A stretch of DNA of 64,000 bases from Actinomycetes bacterium (GTDB taxonomy: Bacteria; Actinomycetota; Thermoleophilia; Solirubrobacterales; 70-9). The stretch is from assembly GCA_023434465.1 (NCBI GenBank), contig JAEYSQ010000082.1, forward strand, positions 1-64,000, written 5' to 3'. Positions 40,475 to 48,074 of the stretch are shown here, in pieces. Under the pieces are notes generated by a model. It had not been told where the DNA came from. It ran no database searches and worked only from the letters and a program-made list of their open reading frames with translations. Made by a program: the position numbers and the translations under genes. Numbering within the stretch: the stretch's first letter is position 1; each line of letters starts with the position of its first letter.

Positions 40475-42454
40475 GTGGCGCCCGGAAGAAGAGCGACGGA
40501 GGGGGTGGGGGTTCGCAGAGCGACGCTGCTCTGGCTTGGTCTGCTGATCGCCTTCTTGCTGGGCTGGCCTCCCTCCGATTCCGCGCATGGCCGTCTGGCC
40601 AACGCGGAGCCCGCCGCGGCGAGGGAACTGGCCGAGAAGTACGTGCCGGTCATGATGATCCGGGAGCAGGGCGATGACCTTTGCGAAACCGAGGTCGAGC
40701 AATATCAGGTGATGCCGGTCGACGCGCTCTTCGACAACCGGGGCGTGACCCTGAACCGGACTTCCGATACGTCGGTGATCAAGCGGGCGCCCGGGGTCGA
40801 GGACCTTCGGAATCGCGGCGAAGAGGCGTACATCGACCTGCCTGGCGACCCGCTCGGCGAGACCTGCATCTACGCCAGGGACTTCGACCAGATGCGACAG
40901 GACGGCCGGGCTCCGGTCGTCGTCTACGCCCACATAGCCCATGAGAAGGGCCGCGGGGGACTCGCCCTCCAGTACTGGTTCTATTGGTATTTCAACCAGT
41001 TCAACGATCTGCACGAGAGCGACTGGGAAGGCATGCAGATCACCTTCGATGCCGAGACAGCCCGGGAGGCACTAGCCGAGGAACCCGGCGAGATGATCCT
41101 CTTCCAGCACGGTGGCGGAGAACGGGCCGATTGGGACGACAACAAGGTCGAGAAGGAGGGCGACCACCCGGTCGTCTATCCGGCGGCCGGATCGCACGCG
41201 ACGTTCTATCAATCGGCGATCTTCCCGCAGAACGGGTGGAACGGTGCCGGGGTCGGTTGTGACAACACCTCCGAGCCACTGAGCGAGCTACGACCGCGGC
41301 CGGTCCTGCTGCCCGACCAGGCGACCGGCCAGGGTCGGTTTGCCTGGCTTTCCTTCGACGGCCGTTGGGGTCAGAAGGAGAAGGCGTTCAATAACGGCCC
41401 GACCGGGCCCCAAACCAAGGACCAGTGGGCAAAGCCGTTTACCTGGATGGAGGCGCAGCGACGCACCAGTCCCCGGATGCCCGGTGGCGGGCTGGTCGGG
41501 CCCGACGCGGTGAACGCGTTCTGTGGCGTGATGGCGAGCGTGACCGGAGTGATGAATCTCCAGCAGGCCGATCCGCTTGCCGCCTACCTGCTGGTCGCCG
41601 CGTTCCTCCTCATCGTTTTCCTGGTCTTCGGGTACTCGCGGTGGCGGCCTGCCGACGCCGACGAGCTGGAGCAGGAGCGCGCCTACGGCCAGATAGTCAA
41701 CGCGTCCCTGCGGCTGTACCGCCGCCATTGGCGCAGCTTCGCGGTGCTGGGTGCGATTGCGATTCCGATCGTCGGGGGAACCCAGGCGCTCGGCGGCTGG
41801 CTCGGTGATGCGTCACAGGGCGACGGGCTGCTCCAGACCCTCTCGGACCTGATTCTCGGTCTGGGCCGACCGGTTGCCCAGACCCTGGTCTCGGCTCTGG
41901 TCATCGTCTTCGTGCGCGAACTGGTGCGGGAACGACCGACCTCCGTGAAGGGATCGGTCGCCGGGACCCTCGATCAGTTTTGGCGGGTGGTGACCGCGAA
42001 ACTGCTTTCGATCATCGGAGTGAGCCTGTTGGCGATCACGGTGATCGGCATCCCGTTCGCGATCCGCTTTCTGGTGACCTGGACCTTCGTCCAGCAGGAA
42101 GTCCTCTTTTCCGGCCGTTCGGTCCGCGAGTCGTTCAGCTCCAGTACCGACCTGGTCCGCGGACACTGGTGGCGAACCGTCCGCACGATGGTGCCGTTGC
42201 TCCTGTTGCTGGCCATCGTCGGCCCGTTCCTGGGACTGATCCTGATCTTTACCTCACTACCGCTGCTTCTGGTCAACCTGATCGGTTCGGTCGTCTTCGC
42301 GATGGCGATCCCTTTTGTGACCACCGGCACGACCCTGCTCTATTTCGACCTCAAGGCCCGGGTCAGGCAGGAGGGTCTGGTGCCGCGCCGTTCCTGGGCA
42401 CCGTGGCGCCCCGGACGGTTCGGTCGCCACGCCGGACAGCCGACTGCGAATTAG
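40475..42454 (+). CDS. Vps62-like extracytoplasmic domain fused to a membrane domain
   Basis: 659 aa. N-terminal signal/anchor helix (LLWLGLLIAFLLGW, about 18-32) precedes a domain with AEKYVPVMMIREQGDDLCETEVEQY, YWFYWYFNQFNDLHESDWEGMQI and VYPAAGSHATFY, the Vps62/DUF946-like beta domain known mostly from eukaryotes and some secreted bacterial proteins. A helix near 375-395 then leads into a DUF975/GPDPase-type membrane domain with about five helices (from about 430), containing RLYRRHWRSF and RGHWWRTVRTM. Function unknown. GTG 40475 is supported by the -10 box. Confidence 0.75.
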   Translation: MAPGRRATEGVGVRRATLLWLGLLIAFLLGWPPSDSAHGRLANAEPAAARELAEKYVPVMMIREQGDDLCETEVEQYQVMPVDALFDNRGVTLNRTSDTSVIKRAPGVEDLRNRGEEAYIDLPGDPLGETCIYARDFDQMRQDGRAPVVVYAHIAHEKGRGGLALQYWFYWYFNQFNDLHESDWEGMQITFDAETAREALAEEPGEMILFQHGGGERADWDDNKVEKEGDHPVVYPAAGSHATFYQSAIFPQNGWNGAGVGCDNTSEPLSELRPRPVLLPDQATGQGRFAWLSFDGRWGQKEKAFNNGPTGPQTKDQWAKPFTWMEAQRRTSPRMPGGGLVGPDAVNAFCGVMASVTGVMNLQQADPLAAYLLVAAFLLIVFLVFGYSRWRPADADELEQERAYGQIVNASLRLYRRHWRSFAVLGAIAIPIVGGTQALGGWLGDASQGDGLLQTLSDLILGLGRPVAQTLVSALVIVFVRELVRERPTSVKGSVAGTLDQFWRVVTAKLLSIIGVSLLAITVIGIPFAIRFLVTWTFVQQEVLFSGRSVRESFSSSTDLVRGHWWRTVRTMVPLLLLLAIVGPFLGLILIFTSLPLLLVNLIGSVVFAMAIPFVTTGTTLLYFDLKARVRQEGLVPRRSWAPWRPGRFGRHAGQPTAN

Positions 42455-43065
42455 GGCGCAGCCGGCGGGGAGGCGAGTACGCCGCGAACGGCAGACTCGA
42501 GGGCGGCGAGCGGATCGATCACCCGTTCGCGGCGCGTGATCAGGATCGCGGTCGGCAGATCGACCACGCAGACGGCGACCGTCTCGATCGCTGCCCTGTC
42601 CCGGCGGTTCCAGAGTCCGACCGAGAGCCGCCTGAGGACGGCCAGCAACCGGTCGTCCAGCTCTACCAGTTTTGTGCGAAGTTCTTTCGACATCTCCTGA
42701 CCGAGAATCTCGTCTCTGCGAAAGCGCAAGAGAACGGTGGCGGTATCGGGCGCCTCCCTTTCGATCTCCGCCGGTACCGAGGCCACCGCGACGGTGGCGT
42801 CGACGGCCAGTCCATGGTCGTTGCTTTCGCCGAGAATGCGGTCGGTCGTCTGCTCCTGGACGGTCAGGAAGCGGTTGGCGGCCCGCAGCCACATCCGACC
42901 CAGCAGATCGGTGCGGGAACCGAAGGCGTGGTAGAGGGTGCCGCTGGAAGCTCCGGTCAGCTCGGCGAGGGCCCGGATCGTCACGCCGGAGCCTCCCTTG
43001 GCGGCGAGCAGATGCTCGGCGGCGTCGAGCAGGGCGTCGATGTCGTGGGTTCGGGGGCGGGCCAT
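42451..43065 (-). CDS. TetR-family regulator
   Basis: 204 aa. HTH at about 8-54 (DALLDAAEHLLAAKGGSGVTIRALAELTGASSGTLYHAFGSRTDLLG). The ligand domain is TetR_C-like. It converges with the Vps62-like gene (4-nt overlap of ends) and diverges from the enoyl-CoA hydratase gene, with a clear palindrome between. A FadR/acyl-CoA-responsive role is a fair guess from the neighbour. Confidence 0.88.
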   Translation of the reverse strand: MARPRTHDIDALLDAAEHLLAAKGGSGVTIRALAELTGASSGTLYHAFGSRTDLLGRMWLRAANRFLTVQEQTTDRILGESNDHGLAVDATVAVASVPAEIEREAPDTATVLLRFRRDEILGQEMSKELRTKLVELDDRLLAVLRRLSVGLWNRRDRAAIETVAVCVVDLPTAILITRRERVIDPLAALESAVRGVLASPPAAP

Positions 43066-43072
43066 CCAAGAA

Positions 43073-43078
43073 ATTATA
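43073..43078 (-). promoter_or_regulatory. -10 box TATAAT, tetR
   Basis: Consensus TATAAT ends 7 nt before the ATG at 43065, so the message is likely leaderless. Confidence 0.6.
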
Positions 43079-43084
43079 TCCCAT

Positions 43085-43108
43085 GTTCTAGAACAAATGT
43101 GCTAGAAC
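43085..43108. promoter_or_regulatory. TetR operator, enoyl-CoA hydratase
   Basis: GTTCTAG (43085-43091) and CTAGAAC (43102-43108), perfect 7-bp arms 10 nt apart. It sits 6 bp upstream of the tetR -10 box and before the hydratase gene. Confidence 0.65.
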
Positions 43109-43144
43109 TTGGGAAACGTCCAACCCAGCTTGCAGGAGCAGACC

Positions 43145-43837
43145 ATGACCTCAGAGACCGGCGCAATGCCCTCCCTCGAACGGGAAGGCGATGTCTTCCT
43201 CCTTGACCTCGGCGACGGGGAGAACCGCTTCAATCCTGATCGCAATCAGATCCTGGAAGAGCTGCTTTCGGAAGTGGAGGCTGCCGCCGCCCCCCGCGCC
43301 CTCGTCACCCTGGCCAGCGGCAAGTTCTGGTCGAACGGTCTTGATCTGGAGTGGTTCCAGGCCAACCAAGACCGGGTCCAGGAGGCGCTCGACCAGACCG
43401 AGCGTCTGGTCGCCACCGTGCTCGGAGCCGGGATCCCGACCGTGGCTGCGATCCAGGGTCACTGTTTTGCTGCCGGCGCGATGTTCGCCCTGGCTCACGA
43501 TCACCTGATCATGCGCGATGACCGCGGCTACTTCTGCTTGCCGGAGGCCGATCTCGGACTGCCGTTCACCCCCGGGATGAACGCGTTGCTCATCGACCGC
43601 CTGCCTCGCCGGACCGCCCACGAGGTGATGGTGACCGGCCGGAGGTTCGGTGGCGGGGAGGCCGCCGCTCTCGGCATCGTCGACGCGGTCAAGCCCGAGG
43701 CGGAACTGCTACCCGCGGCGATCGAACGGGCCGCCGGACAGGCGGCCAAGAATCCGGAGACCCTGCGGGCGATCAAGGGCCGGAGCTACGAACGGACGAT
43801 CGAACTTCTGGAGACCTCGCATCCGCTCGGCACCTGA
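43145..43837 (+). CDS. Enoyl-CoA hydratase/isomerase family protein
   Basis: 230 aa crotonase-fold protein. The oxyanion loop region GKFWSNGLDLEW and the second IQGHCFAAGAMFALAHDH are present. At the usual catalytic Glu positions it has RGYFCLPEADLGLPFTPGM, where E of PEADLG is retained, as in delta3,delta2-enoyl-CoA isomerases. It may act as an isomerase in unsaturated fatty-acid breakdown. ATG 43145 follows AGGAG. Divergent TetR probably controls it. Confidence 0.85.
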   Translation: MTSETGAMPSLEREGDVFLLDLGDGENRFNPDRNQILEELLSEVEAAAAPRALVTLASGKFWSNGLDLEWFQANQDRVQEALDQTERLVATVLGAGIPTVAAIQGHCFAAGAMFALAHDHLIMRDDRGYFCLPEADLGLPFTPGMNALLIDRLPRRTAHEVMVTGRRFGGGEAAALGIVDAVKPEAELLPAAIERAAGQAAKNPETLRAIKGRSYERTIELLETSHPLGT

Positions 43838-43885
43838 CCGATACCGCTTGACAATTGACCTCCGGGCGGTAGGTGCGATCCTGAC

Positions 43886-43914
43886 TTGACAGATACCCTA
43901 GGGGGGTATAGGGT
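43886..43914 (+). promoter_or_regulatory. Copper-responsive promoter with CsoR site
   Basis: TTGACA (43886-43891), 17 nt, TAGGGT (43909-43914), then 6 nt to ATG 43921. Between the boxes lies ATACCC-TAGGG-GGGTAT (43893-43909), a CsoR-type operator, so bound CsoR would block RNA polymerase. One of the best promoters in the window. Confidence 0.85.
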
Positions 43915-43920
43915 TACGGC

Positions 43921-44898
43921 ATGAATACGGTCACCCGACTCGCTCTGTACGGCGCCGGACTCGTCCTCGTCTTCGGAGTCATGTTCTTCGCCGGACGCGC
44001 GCTGGTCCCGGACGACACCGTCGCGACCTGGACCCGCGAAGCCGAGGAATCGAGCGCCGAACACGAAGAAATGGAAGCTGTCGGTCAGGGCGACGGCCAC
44101 GATCAGGCCAGCGGCCATGAGGACGCGGGCGCGTCTCACGTCCGCGGTCTTTCGGTCGAACAGGACGGCTACCGGCTGAGCCCCGTCGATGCGCCGGACC
44201 GGGCCGGAGAGGAAGGCCAGCTTTCTTTCCAAGTGATCGGAAGCGAAGGTGTACCCCTCACGGACTTCGCCATCAATCACCAGAAGAGACTCCATCTGAT
44301 TGCCGTCCGTTCGGACGGGGCCGGGTTCCAGCATCTCCACCCGTCCCTGGACCCGGGCACCGGTACCTGGAGCGTGCCGGTCACCTGGCCGGAGGGTGGC
44401 ACCTACCGTGTCTTCACGGACTTCGTTCCCGGCGGCTCAACGGATGCCCCGGATGTGACCCTGGGGCGAAGCGTCGAGGTCGCTGGCAAGTTCTCCCCGG
44501 CGAGCAAGCCGCTGTCCCGCACCGATTCAGTTGACGGCTTCGACGTTTCACTCGCCGGCACCCTGAACGCGGGAAAGAGCGATGAACTCACGGTCACCGT
44601 GAGCAGGGACGGCAAGCCCGAGACCCACCTCGAGCCCTACCTCGGCGCGTTCGGTCACCTGGTTGCCCTTCGTGAGGGTGACCTCGCCTTCCTGCATGTC
44701 CACGCCGAGGAAGACCACGCCGAATCCGATCGGTCGAGTGAAGCCGACGACGAAGGGCACAGCCACGGGAGTCAGATGGCCGGGCCGGAGATCGGATTCG
44801 TGGCTGAAGTCCCGACCGCGGGTCGCTACCTGCTCTACCTCGACTTCAAGGTCGGGGGAGAGGTCCACACCGCCGAGTTCGTCCTGGAGGCGAAATGA
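43921..44898 (+). CDS. Membrane-anchored His-rich protein of copper operon
   Basis: 325 aa. One N-terminal helix (about 5-27, [22 protein letters not shown]) anchors a periplasm-facing region with a His/Glu-rich stretch (about 45-75) and two similar beta-rich modules: one with [15 protein letters not shown], the other with [28 protein letters not shown]. Such proteins occur next to copA/csoR in actinobacteria and probably bind copper outside the membrane; this is inference. First gene after the CsoR operator; overlaps copA by 4 nt. Confidence 0.8.
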   Translation: MNTVTRLALYGAGLVLVFGVMFFAGRALVPDDTVATWTREAEESSAEHEEMEAVGQGDGHDQASGHEDAGASHVRGLSVEQDGYRLSPVDAPDRAGEEGQLSFQVIGSEGVPLTDFAINHQKRLHLIAVRSDGAGFQHLHPSLDPGTGTWSVPVTWPEGGTYRVFTDFVPGGSTDAPDVTLGRSVEVAGKFSPASKPLSRTDSVDGFDVSLAGTLNAGKSDELTVTVSRDGKPETHLEPYLGAFGHLVALREGDLAFLHVHAEEDHAESDRSSEADDEGHSHGSQMAGPEIGFVAEVPTAGRYLLYLDFKVGGEVHTAEFVLEAK

Positions 44899-47243
44899 AC
44901 ACCGAAACTGAATCCGAAGAGACCCGCAAGGACGTTGAACTGGAGATCGCCGGGATGACATGTGCCTCCTGCGCTTCCCGGATCGAGAAGAACCTGAACA
45001 AGCTCGACGGGGTCGAGGCAAGCGTGAACTACGCCACCGAGAAGGCCAGGGCGAAAGTATCGGACGGAGTCGAAACGGATCATCTGATCGCCGCGGTCGA
45101 GCAGACCGGATACCGGGCGAAGGAGCCGAAGCCGACCCACGCACACGGCGCCGATCCGGGCGAACACGGCCAGGGTCACGGCGGTCATGGCGGAGCGCAT
45201 GATCATGGCGGCATTGCCGGCCCGGAAACCGATCGGGAACTCGAGGCTCTGAGGGGTCGCCTGATCGGCGCAGTCCTGCTTGCCGTGCCGGTGATCGCGA
45301 TGTCGATGATCGAAGCCTTCCAGTTCGAGTACTGGCAGTGGGCTTCGCTCACTCTGGCCGCGCCGGTGGTGATCTGGGCTGCCTGGCCCTTTCACAAGGC
45401 GACCTGGCAGAACCTCAAGCACGGTGCGTCGACGATGGACACCCTGGTCACGATGGGGATCAGTGCCGCCTTCATCTGGTCGCTTTACGCACTCTTCATC
45501 GGCACCGCCGGCGAGCCGGGCATGACCCACCCGTTCGAGATCACCGTCTCGCCGACCGACGGTGCCTCGAACATCTACCTCGAAGTAGCTGCCGGGGTAA
45601 CCATGTTCCTGATTGCGGGCCGCTACTTCGAGCTGCGCTCGAAGCGCCGGGCGAGCTCGGCGATGCGGGCACTGCTCCAGCTCGGAGCCAAGGAAGCGAC
45701 CGTACTCAGCAACGGCGTGGAATCCACCGTTTCGATCGATGACCTCCAGGTCGGTGACCGGTTCATCGTTCGTCCGGGGGAGAAAGTCGCGACCGACGGT
45801 GAGGTGATCGACGGAGCCTCGGCCATCGACCAGTCGATGCTGACCGGCGAGCCAGTTCCGGTCGAGGTCAGCCCCGGCGACAGGGTTGCCGGCGCGACCG
45901 TCAACTCCGGTGGCCGCCTGGTGGTCCGGGCGACCCGGGTAGGGGCCGACACGCAACTCGCCCAGATGGCGAAGCTGGTCGAGGACGCCCAGTCCGGCAA
46001 GGCTCCGGTCCAGCGCCTGGCCGACCGCATCTCGGCCGTCTTCGTTCCCGTCGTGGTGCTGATCGCCGCCGGCACCCTCGGTGCCTGGCTCGGCGCCGGC
46101 TTTCCGGCCGAGGCTGCCTTCACGGCCGCAGTTGCGGTCCTGATCATCGCTTGCCCCTGCGCCCTCGGCCTGGCCACTCCCACCGCCCTGCTGGTCGGCA
46201 CCGGCCGCGGTGCCCGCATGGGCATCCTGATCAAAGGACCGGAGATCCTCGAATCCACCCGCAAGGTCGACACGATCGTGCTCGACAAGACCGGCACCGT
46301 AACCGCTGGGCAGATGACCCTCACTGATGTGATCCTGGCTGACGGCACCGAACGGTCCGAACTGCTCCGCTTGGCCGGAGGCATCGAGAACGCTTCCGAG
46401 CATCCGATCGCCCGGGCGATCGCCAGGTCCGCTACCAACGAGGTCGGCCAGCTGCCCGAGCCCGAAGGATTCTCCAACGTAGAAGGCCGCGGCGTCCAGG
46501 GCGTGATCGAAGGCCACGCGATCCTGGTCGGCCGTGAGTCGCTGCTCGGCGACTGGTCCCAGCGGCTGCCGGCCCCGCTCTCGACCGCCAAGGCGAAAGC
46601 CGAGGCCGAGGGAGCCACGGTCGTCGCGGCGAGTTGGGACGGCGAGGTACGCGGTCTCATGGTCGTTTCCGACACGGTCAAGCCGACCAGCGCCGAGGCG
46701 ATCGTGGAGTTCCGCCAGCTCGGTCTCGAACCGGTGCTACTGACCGGCGACAACGAACCGGCGGCTCGCAAAGTCGCCTCCGAAGTGGGGATCGGCCAGG
46801 TGATCGCCGAGGTCCTGCCGGGTGAGAAGGTCGACGTGATCAAGCGGCTTCAGGGCGAGGGCAAGGTGGTCGCGATGGTCGGAGACGGCGTCAACGACGC
46901 TCCCGCCCTGGCCCAGGCCAACCTCGGCCTGGCGATGGGAACGGGAACCGACGTCGCGATCGAGGCAGCGGACATAACCCTGGTCAGGGGCGATCTGCGC
47001 AGTGCCGCCGACGCGATCCGTCTCTCCCGCCGGACCCTCGGCACGATCAAGGTGAACCTCTTCTGGGCCTTCGCTTACAACGTGGGAGCGATCCCGCTGG
47101 CGGCGCTCGGTCTGCTCAACCCGATGCTGGCCGGAGCGGCGATGGCGGTCTCGAGCGTCTTCGTGGTCGGCAACAGCCTCCGCCTTCGGTCGTTCGGCGG
47201 CGGGGCAGAGGAAACAGGCACCGGCAGCGCGAAAGGACAATGA
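44895..47243 (+). CDS. copA: Copper-exporting P1B-type ATPase
   Basis: 782 aa. N-terminal HMA domain with GMTCASC (C23/C26), then a His-rich linker ([19 protein letters not shown]), eight predicted helices, the transport motif CPC at 420-422 ([13 protein letters not shown]), phosphorylation site D464 in DKTGT, TGDN and [10 protein letters not shown]. The CPC motif and the csoR neighbour indicate Cu(I) export. Overlaps the upstream gene (ATGA) and is followed by csoR after 1 nt. Normal length for an ATPase with one HMA. Confidence 0.96.
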   Translation: MNTETESEETRKDVELEIAGMTCASCASRIEKNLNKLDGVEASVNYATEKARAKVSDGVETDHLIAAVEQTGYRAKEPKPTHAHGADPGEHGQGHGGHGGAHDHGGIAGPETDRELEALRGRLIGAVLLAVPVIAMSMIEAFQFEYWQWASLTLAAPVVIWAAWPFHKATWQNLKHGASTMDTLVTMGISAAFIWSLYALFIGTAGEPGMTHPFEITVSPTDGASNIYLEVAAGVTMFLIAGRYFELRSKRRASSAMRALLQLGAKEATVLSNGVESTVSIDDLQVGDRFIVRPGEKVATDGEVIDGASAIDQSMLTGEPVPVEVSPGDRVAGATVNSGGRLVVRATRVGADTQLAQMAKLVEDAQSGKAPVQRLADRISAVFVPVVVLIAAGTLGAWLGAGFPAEAAFTAAVAVLIIACPCALGLATPTALLVGTGRGARMGILIKGPEILESTRKVDTIVLDKTGTVTAGQMTLTDVILADGTERSELLRLAGGIENASEHPIARAIARSATNEVGQLPEPEGFSNVEGRGVQGVIEGHAILVGRESLLGDWSQRLPAPLSTAKAKAEAEGATVVAASWDGEVRGLMVVSDTVKPTSAEAIVEFRQLGLEPVLLTGDNEPAARKVASEVGIGQVIAEVLPGEKVDVIKRLQGEGKVVAMVGDGVNDAPALAQANLGLAMGTGTDVAIEAADITLVRGDLRSAADAIRLSRRTLGTIKVNLFWAFAYNVGAIPLAALGLLNPMLAGAAMAVSSVFVVGNSLRLRSFGGGAEETGTGSAKGQ

Positions 47244-47244
47244 C

Positions 47245-47547
47245 ATGGCGGACCAGGCAGAACACGAACACGGTTACCTTCACGACAAGGAGCGGTACCT
47301 GGCCCGGCTCAAGCGAATCGAAGGCCAGGCCCGCGGTGTCCACCGGATGGTCGAAGAGGACAAGTACTGCATCGACATCCTGACCCAGATCAGCGCCCTT
47401 ACTTCGGCCCTCGAAGGCGTCGCGATCGGGCTGCTCGACGAGCACCTCAAGCATTGCGTAGTCGACGCTGCGAAAGAGGGCGGCCCGGAAGCCGACGAGA
47501 AGATCAAGGAAGCATCCGACGCGATCGCGCGCCTGGTCAAGTCCTGA
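47245..47547 (+). CDS. csoR: Copper-sensing repressor CsoR
   Basis: 100 aa all-helical DUF156 repressor. Cu(I) ligands C42, H67 and C71 match the Cys-His-Cys spacing (25 and 4) of Mycobacterium CsoR. LKRIEGQARGVHRMVEEDKYCIDIL is the family signature. The N-terminus is also His-containing (EHEHGYLH). Being last in the operon behind its own operator, it forms a negative feedback loop released by copper. Confidence 0.95.
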   Translation: MADQAEHEHGYLHDKERYLARLKRIEGQARGVHRMVEEDKYCIDILTQISALTSALEGVAIGLLDEHLKHCVVDAAKEGGPEADEKIKEASDAIARLVKS

Positions 47548-47551
47548 GGAC

Positions 47552-47557
47552 TATGAT
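47552..47557 (+). promoter_or_regulatory. -10 box TATGAT, secreted protein gene
   Basis: TATGAT just after the csoR stop; RNA would start about 47564, giving a leader of about 28 nt with AGGGGGC before TTG 47592. Confidence 0.4.
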
Positions 47558-47591
47558 CCAGCGGTCAACGACGAAGCCTCAGGGGGCTCAA

Positions 47592-48053
47592 TTGAATTTC
47601 AGGGAGAGCGCAGTCAAGTTGGTCATGGTGCTGGGAGCGATCGCTGCCTGTTTCGCGCTGACCGCACCGGCAACTTCGGCCGGAGCCTCGAAGCCCCCGG
47701 TCGTCTGGATCGATCTGGCCGGGACGGCCAGGCAACATCCCGGATTCGTCTACTTTTCGGCCAATTCCGGATCACAGGTGCACAGCATCAAGTGGAACGG
47801 CTGGGGTAAGGGGAAAGCGGTCGGAAAGGGTAAGTACCGGGTCACCTCACCGCCGCCGCCTGGCCGCAAGAACCCCCGGGGACCGGCCAGGATCGTCGCC
47901 TTCAAGCCGGTCAGTTGCGTGCCGGAGTTCGGGAACCGACGAGGCAGGACGGTGCGGGTCTACCGTCACGCCAGGATGCTGCGACCAGTGCCGGAAGGCG
48001 GGCGCAAGTGGGTCGACATCTCCGACTACACGGGCTGGAACGTCTGCAGGTAG
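47592..48053 (+). CDS. Small secreted hypothetical protein
   Basis: 153 aa with a signal peptide (VKLVMVLGAIAACFALTAPATSAGA, about 8-32). The mature part is basic, with WGKGKAVGKGKYRVTSPPPPGRKNPRG and two cysteines (CVPEFG and the penultimate Cys) that may form a disulfide. Not recognised as a family. The start is uncertain: TTG 47592 follows a purine-rich site; ATG 47553 lies within the -10 box. It converges on the uvrA-like gene. Confidence 0.65.
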   Translation: MNFRESAVKLVMVLGAIAACFALTAPATSAGASKPPVVWIDLAGTARQHPGFVYFSANSGSQVHSIKWNGWGKGKAVGKGKYRVTSPPPPGRKNPRGPARIVAFKPVSCVPEFGNRRGRTVRVYRHARMLRPVPEGGRKWVDISDYTGWNVCR

Positions 48054-48074
48054 TTCCTCAGGTTCAGGTTCCTC

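Noticed and set aside
44835..46517. 560-aa open frame on the minus strand
   Set aside because: Antisense to copA; Gly/Asp/Arg-rich low-complexity protein without any family features.
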